In this document: piece after piece, positions 61,201 to 64,000 of the stretch
Layout: every line of letters starts with the position of its first letter
Position numbering within the stretch: position 1 is the stretch's first letter
NCBI GenBank assembly: GCA_046538105.1
Contig: JBKHJO010000001.1
Span: forward strand, 1-64,000
DNA length: 64,000 nucleotides
From: JAWLEV01 sp046538105
GTDB taxonomy: Bacteria > Chloroflexota > Anaerolineae > UBA1429
Direction of reading: 5' to 3'
Made by a program: the position numbers and the translations under genes
Notes under the pieces: generated by a model
Told to the model about the DNA's origin: nothing
Databases searched by the model: none
The model's input: only the letters and a program-made list of their open reading frames with translations

Positions 61201-62529
61201 CTAAGTATTCGCATTCGCGGGGTTTTCACGTATCGTCTCATATGTCAAGGGCGGTCGCGGAACAGAACTGTCCGACCAGGTGTAGGCTCCCAGCAAGCGC
61301 GAGCGCGCCTCTTTCAGGCTTTTGCCGTCGCGTGCGTGAATGGTAAATAGCGTTTCGCCTTCTTTGATGCGATCTCCAACCTTTGGTCTCAGGACGATGC
61401 CCACGGCGTGATCGATTTCCTCTTCTTTTTGGCGCCGCCCCGCCCCCAGATCCACGGCGGTCAACCCCACCTCTTTGGCGTTCAATTTTTTTATAAATCC
61501 GCCGCGGGGAGAAGGTACTTTTTCTTTTATTGGAGCCTGGGGTAGTAGCGAGGGATCCTCTATCACCTGCGGGTCCCCGCCCTGACCATCGATCAGGGTG
61601 TAGAACTTTTGCATGGCGCGACCATTCTCAATGGTCCGGACGAGTATGGACCGAGCCTCTTGAGGTGTATCGGCCCTGTTTCCGAGGAGCAGCATTTCGC
61701 CACCGATGGTAAGACAGTGCTCGGTGAAATCCCGGGGGCCATTTCCTTTCAAGGTATCGATGGCCTCTCGCATTTCTAGAGCGTTGCCCACGGCCCTTCC
61801 CAGGGGTTGATCCATGTTCGAGAGCACAGCCGTCACGCGTCGGCCCATGTCATCCCCGATCTGGATCATCCTTTGAGCCAGCGTTCGCGCCCGCTTCAGC
61901 GTCGCCATAAAGGCCCCTGTGCCTACCTTGACGTCCAATACGATGGCGCGGGCGCCTCCGGCGATCTTTTTGCTCATGATGGAACTGGCGATGAGGGCGA
62001 TGCTGGGTATCGTCGCCGTCACGTCGCGCAGAGCGTAAAGCTTACCGTCGGCAGGCACCAACTCGGCCGTCTGGCCGGCTATGACGATGTTGTTTTTCCT
62101 CACATTGGCGAGGAATTCCTCGAGGGTGAGAGACACCTGAAAGTTCGGGATGGATTCCAGTTTGTCCAGCGTGCCTCCCGAGAAGCCCAGGCCCCTTCCG
62201 GACATTTTGGCCACGGGAAGGCCGGCCGCTGCGACCATGGGTGTCACGGCGAGGGTCGTCTTGTCACCCACACCGCCGGTGGAGTGTTTGTCTACGACGA
62301 GGGGCGCCGCGTCGCTCAGATCGATGGTTTTGCCTGAGTCGACCATGGCGCGAGTCAGGGCCGTAGTTTCCTCTGACGTCATGCCCTGCAGGAGCACGGC
62401 CATGGCCCACGCGGCGACCTGATAGTCGGGAATGGTGTCATCGGCGTAACCCTGGATAAAGAAACGGATTTCCTTGGGGCTCAGGGCCAGTCCGTCCCTC
62501 TTTTTGGCGATGATGTCGATGGCTTGCAT
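61201..62529 (-). CDS. Pyrimidine-nucleoside (thymidine) phosphorylase
   Basis: The start is at MQAIDIIAKKRDG after AGGAGA. The 442-residue protein has VVDKHSTGGVGDKTTLAVTPMVAAAG (phosphate and substrate loop), KMSGRGLGFSGGTLDKLESIP, and the C-terminal PYNP domain (GDRIKEGETLFTIHA). It cleaves thymidine or uridine with phosphate. It resembles the Pdp/DeoA family, and choosing between them needs a tree. Confidence 0.92.
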   Translation of the reverse strand: MQAIDIIAKKRDGLALSPKEIRFFIQGYADDTIPDYQVAAWAMAVLLQGMTSEETTALTRAMVDSGKTIDLSDAAPLVVDKHSTGGVGDKTTLAVTPMVAAAGLPVAKMSGRGLGFSGGTLDKLESIPNFQVSLTLEEFLANVRKNNIVIAGQTAELVPADGKLYALRDVTATIPSIALIASSIMSKKIAGGARAIVLDVKVGTGAFMATLKRARTLAQRMIQIGDDMGRRVTAVLSNMDQPLGRAVGNALEMREAIDTLKGNGPRDFTEHCLTIGGEMLLLGNRADTPQEARSILVRTIENGRAMQKFYTLIDGQGGDPQVIEDPSLLPQAPIKEKVPSPRGGFIKKLNAKEVGLTAVDLGAGRRQKEEEIDHAVGIVLRPKVGDRIKEGETLFTIHARDGKSLKEARSRLLGAYTWSDSSVPRPPLTYETIRENPANANT

Positions 62530-62620
62530 CTTTTTTCTCCTATTTGGTTGCCTAATCTGTTCACGTCGCGACATAGATATCAAGGAATTGGAAGATCTAC
62601 TATGGGGCGAGAATTACAAT

Positions 62621-62648
62621 TTGACAAAGGGGACGTTTATGCTATAGT
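62621..62648 (+). promoter_or_regulatory. Promoter of tRNA-Glu
   Basis: Consensus TTGACA (62621-62626) and TATAGT (62643-62648) are 16 bases apart, 18 bases before the tRNA. Confidence 0.7.
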
Positions 62649-62666
62649 ATTTTGTATATTCAAAGT

Positions 62667-62740
62667 GCCGCATTCGTCTAGAGGCCCAGGACACCTCCCT
62701 CTCAAGGAGGAGATCGGGGGTTCGAATCCCCCATGCGGTA
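62667..62740 (+). tRNA. tRNA-Glu (CTC)
   Basis: The cloverleaf has acceptor GCCGCAT/ATGCGGT (one G-T end pair), D-arm TCGTCTAGAGGCCCAGGA, anticodon stem CCTCC/GGAGG with loop CTCTCAA (anticodon CTC), T-arm GGGGGTTCGAATCCCCC and discriminator A. CCA is not fully encoded. Confidence 0.95.
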
Positions 62741-62745
62741 CCTTA

Positions 62746-62782
62746 GGGGAGCCAACGTCATGCGTTGGCTCCCTTTTTTTTC
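62746..62782 (+). terminator. Intrinsic terminator after tRNA-Glu
   Basis: An 11-bp stem (62747-62757 with 62763-62773) with a 5-base loop is followed by eight T residues. It lies six bases beyond the tRNA. Confidence 0.85.
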
Positions 62783-62802
62783 TTTCTACTAGAGGTCTCG
62801 TA

Positions 62803-64000
62803 TCATTTCTGCGCGTGCTTGAGGGCGGCCTCGATAAAGTCGCAAAAGAGAGGATGGGGAGAATCGGGACGGGTCTTGAACTCGGGATGAAACTGACTCC
62901 CCACCATCCAGGGATGATCTTTGAGTTCGGCCATCTCGATGAGGACGCCATCCGGTGACATGCCGCTGCATACCAGCCCCGCCGCATGCAAGATCTCTCG
63001 ATACTCGTTGTTGATCTCGTAGCGGTGGCGGTGTCTTTCCTCGATTTGCTCTTTTCTGTACGCTTTCCACGCCTTGGTACCCTCTGTAACTTTGCAGGGG
63101 TAACTGCCCAGACGCATGGTTCCCCCTTTGTCCGTGATGCCCCGCTGGTCCAGCATCAGGTCGACCACGGGATGGGGAGTTTCGGCGGCAAACTCGGCGC
63201 TATTGACGCGTTTATCGCTCAGGGCTTCCCGGGCGAGGTCGATAATCATGACCTGCAACCCCAGGCACAGCCCCAGATAAGGGACTCTTTTTCTGCGAGC
63301 GTAATGGGCTGTCGTTATCTTGCCCTCAATACCCCGCTCGCCAAATCCCCCGGGCACGACGATGCCATCGGCTATCATCAGTTCCTCGACGAGGCCCTCT
63401 TTCTCGATACGCTCAGAGTTTACCCATTGCAGATCGAGGCGGCAGTCATGGTGGGCCGCGGCATGGAGCAGGGCTTCGTGCACGCTCAAATAGGCATCAT
63501 GCAGTTCCACATACTTGCCCACAAGGGCTATCTTGACCTCCCCTGTGGGATGCTCCAAGTGGTGAATGAGATTTTGCCAGTTCTCCAGATCTGGGGGGCG
63601 GTTTTCGAATCCCAGGCGCTGGACAAGATAGCGCCCGAGACCGTGCGCTTCCAGGATCAGGGGCACTTTATAGATTGAGTCGGCCGTCTCCAGGGGGATG
63701 ACGGCTTTGCGATCCACGTCGCCGAACAGGGCGACCTTATCCAAGAGTTCTCCACCGATAGGATGGTCCGCGCGGCAGATGACGACGTCGGGGAGGATGC
63801 CGATTCCCCGCAGTTCTCTCACGCTGTGCTGGGTCGGTTTTGTCTTTAACTCGCCCGTCGCTTTGATGTGGGGCAGGAGAGTCAGGTGTATATAGCATGT
63901 GTTATCAGGTCCCACATCCTTGCGCATCTGGCGGATGGCTTCCAGAAAGGGCTGGCCTTCAATATCGCCCACCGTGCCTCCGATCTCCACGATGACGACA
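62803..64000 (-). CDS. pyrG: CTP synthase, partial (N-terminal end beyond the window)
   Basis: About 399 residues are visible. The synthetase part has EIGGTVGDIEGQPFLEAIRQ and KTKPTQHSVRELRGIGI. The glutaminase domain has LVGKYVELHDAYLSV, VVPGGFGERG, the nucleophile Cys in PYLGLCLGLQ, and a C-terminal His/Glu pair (GSQFHPEF). It aminates UTP to CTP. The gene runs off the right edge, so the first 150 or so residues are missing here. It is convergent with the tRNA-Glu terminator. Confidence 0.97.
   Translation of the reverse strand, partial: VVIVEIGGTVGDIEGQPFLEAIRQMRKDVGPDNTCYIHLTLLPHIKATGELKTKPTQHSVRELRGIGILPDVVICRADHPIGGELLDKVALFGDVDRKAVIPLETADSIYKVPLILEAHGLGRYLVQRLGFENRPPDLENWQNLIHHLEHPTGEVKIALVGKYVELHDAYLSVHEALLHAAAHHDCRLDLQWVNSERIEKEGLVEELMIADGIVVPGGFGERGIEGKITTAHYARRKRVPYLGLCLGLQVMIIDLAREALSDKRVNSAEFAAETPHPVVDLMLDQRGITDKGGTMRLGSYPCKVTEGTKAWKAYRKEQIEERHRHRYEINNEYREILHAAGLVCSGMSPDGVLIEMAELKDHPWMVGSQFHPEFKTRPDSPHPLFCDFIEAALKHAQK

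Overview
The window is a gene-dense bacterial chromosome segment of moderately high G+C, starting inside an SPFH/band-7 gene and ending inside pyrG. Several traits suggest a Chloroflexota (Anaerolineae-like) bacterium. These are an N-type ATPase operon, an exported protein ending in a YFPLV-type tail, a GH1 beta-glucosidase, PPi-type phosphofructokinase, a large (Bacillus-type) SRP RNA, KaiB/KaiC-related genes, and a yabE-rsmA pair. This placement is inference; no 16S or ribosomal protein gene lies here.

Layout. 1-3.2 kb: SPFH tail, a dUTPase-fold protein, a HEAT-rich membrane protein and an OmpR-type response regulator with its own promoter. 3.4-4.0 kb: a kaiC remnant overlapping an intact kaiB-like gene. 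4.3-9.5 kb: type IV pilus/type II secretion operon (receiver-PilB fusion, PilC, two prepilin-like proteins, a PilX/GspK-like protein). 9.6-13.2 kb: nitroreductase-like protein, PPi-phosphofructokinase, amidohydrolase, then a truncated CcdA-like remnant. 13.8-20.5 kb: complete N-type ATPase operon atpD-C-R-B-E-F-A-G, with a two-carboxylate c subunit, a b-delta fusion and an N-terminally extended alpha. 20.5-23.8 kb: cobalamin riboswitch and terminator, then two exported proteins that together resemble the two domains of vertebrate intrinsic factor/transcobalamin. 23.8-30.5 kb (mostly minus): glucose-6-phosphate isomerase, a VIT1/CCC1 transporter remnant, rsmA, a YabE-like G5/3D protein, a BaiN-type flavoprotein, SRP RNA and tRNA-Ser. 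30.7-36.3 kb: an enolase-superfamily dehydratase, a small membrane protein, and an FtsK-like ATPase with a strong promoter and palindromic operator. Divergent from the latter is a eukaryotic-type DNA topoisomerase IB. 36.4-46.7 kb: manA, cfa, GH1, M20 amidohydrolase, adenosine-specific kinase, M23 peptidase, trmD, mreB, murA. 47-53 kb: sugar-catabolic cluster (PfkB kinase, SIS isomerase, amidohydrolase, Gfo/Idh oxidoreductase, sulfatase). 53-64 kb: M50-like protein, tpiA, split transketolase, dnaX-ybaB-recR, a glycosyltransferase, pyrimidine-nucleoside phosphorylase, tRNA-Glu and pyrG.

Together the genes suggest a saccharolytic organism. Pgi, PPi-PFK, TIM, transketolase, ManA, GH1, sulfatase, enolase-family dehydratase and PfkB/SIS all process sugars. 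The organism appears to take up corrinoids through a surface protein and to run an N-type rotary ATPase that is probably Na+-coupled. The strongest candidates for something undescribed are the eukaryotic-type topoisomerase IB with an acetyltransferase-like tail, and the riboswitch-controlled split intrinsic-factor-like pair. All family calls were made by reading the sequence; no database search was run.
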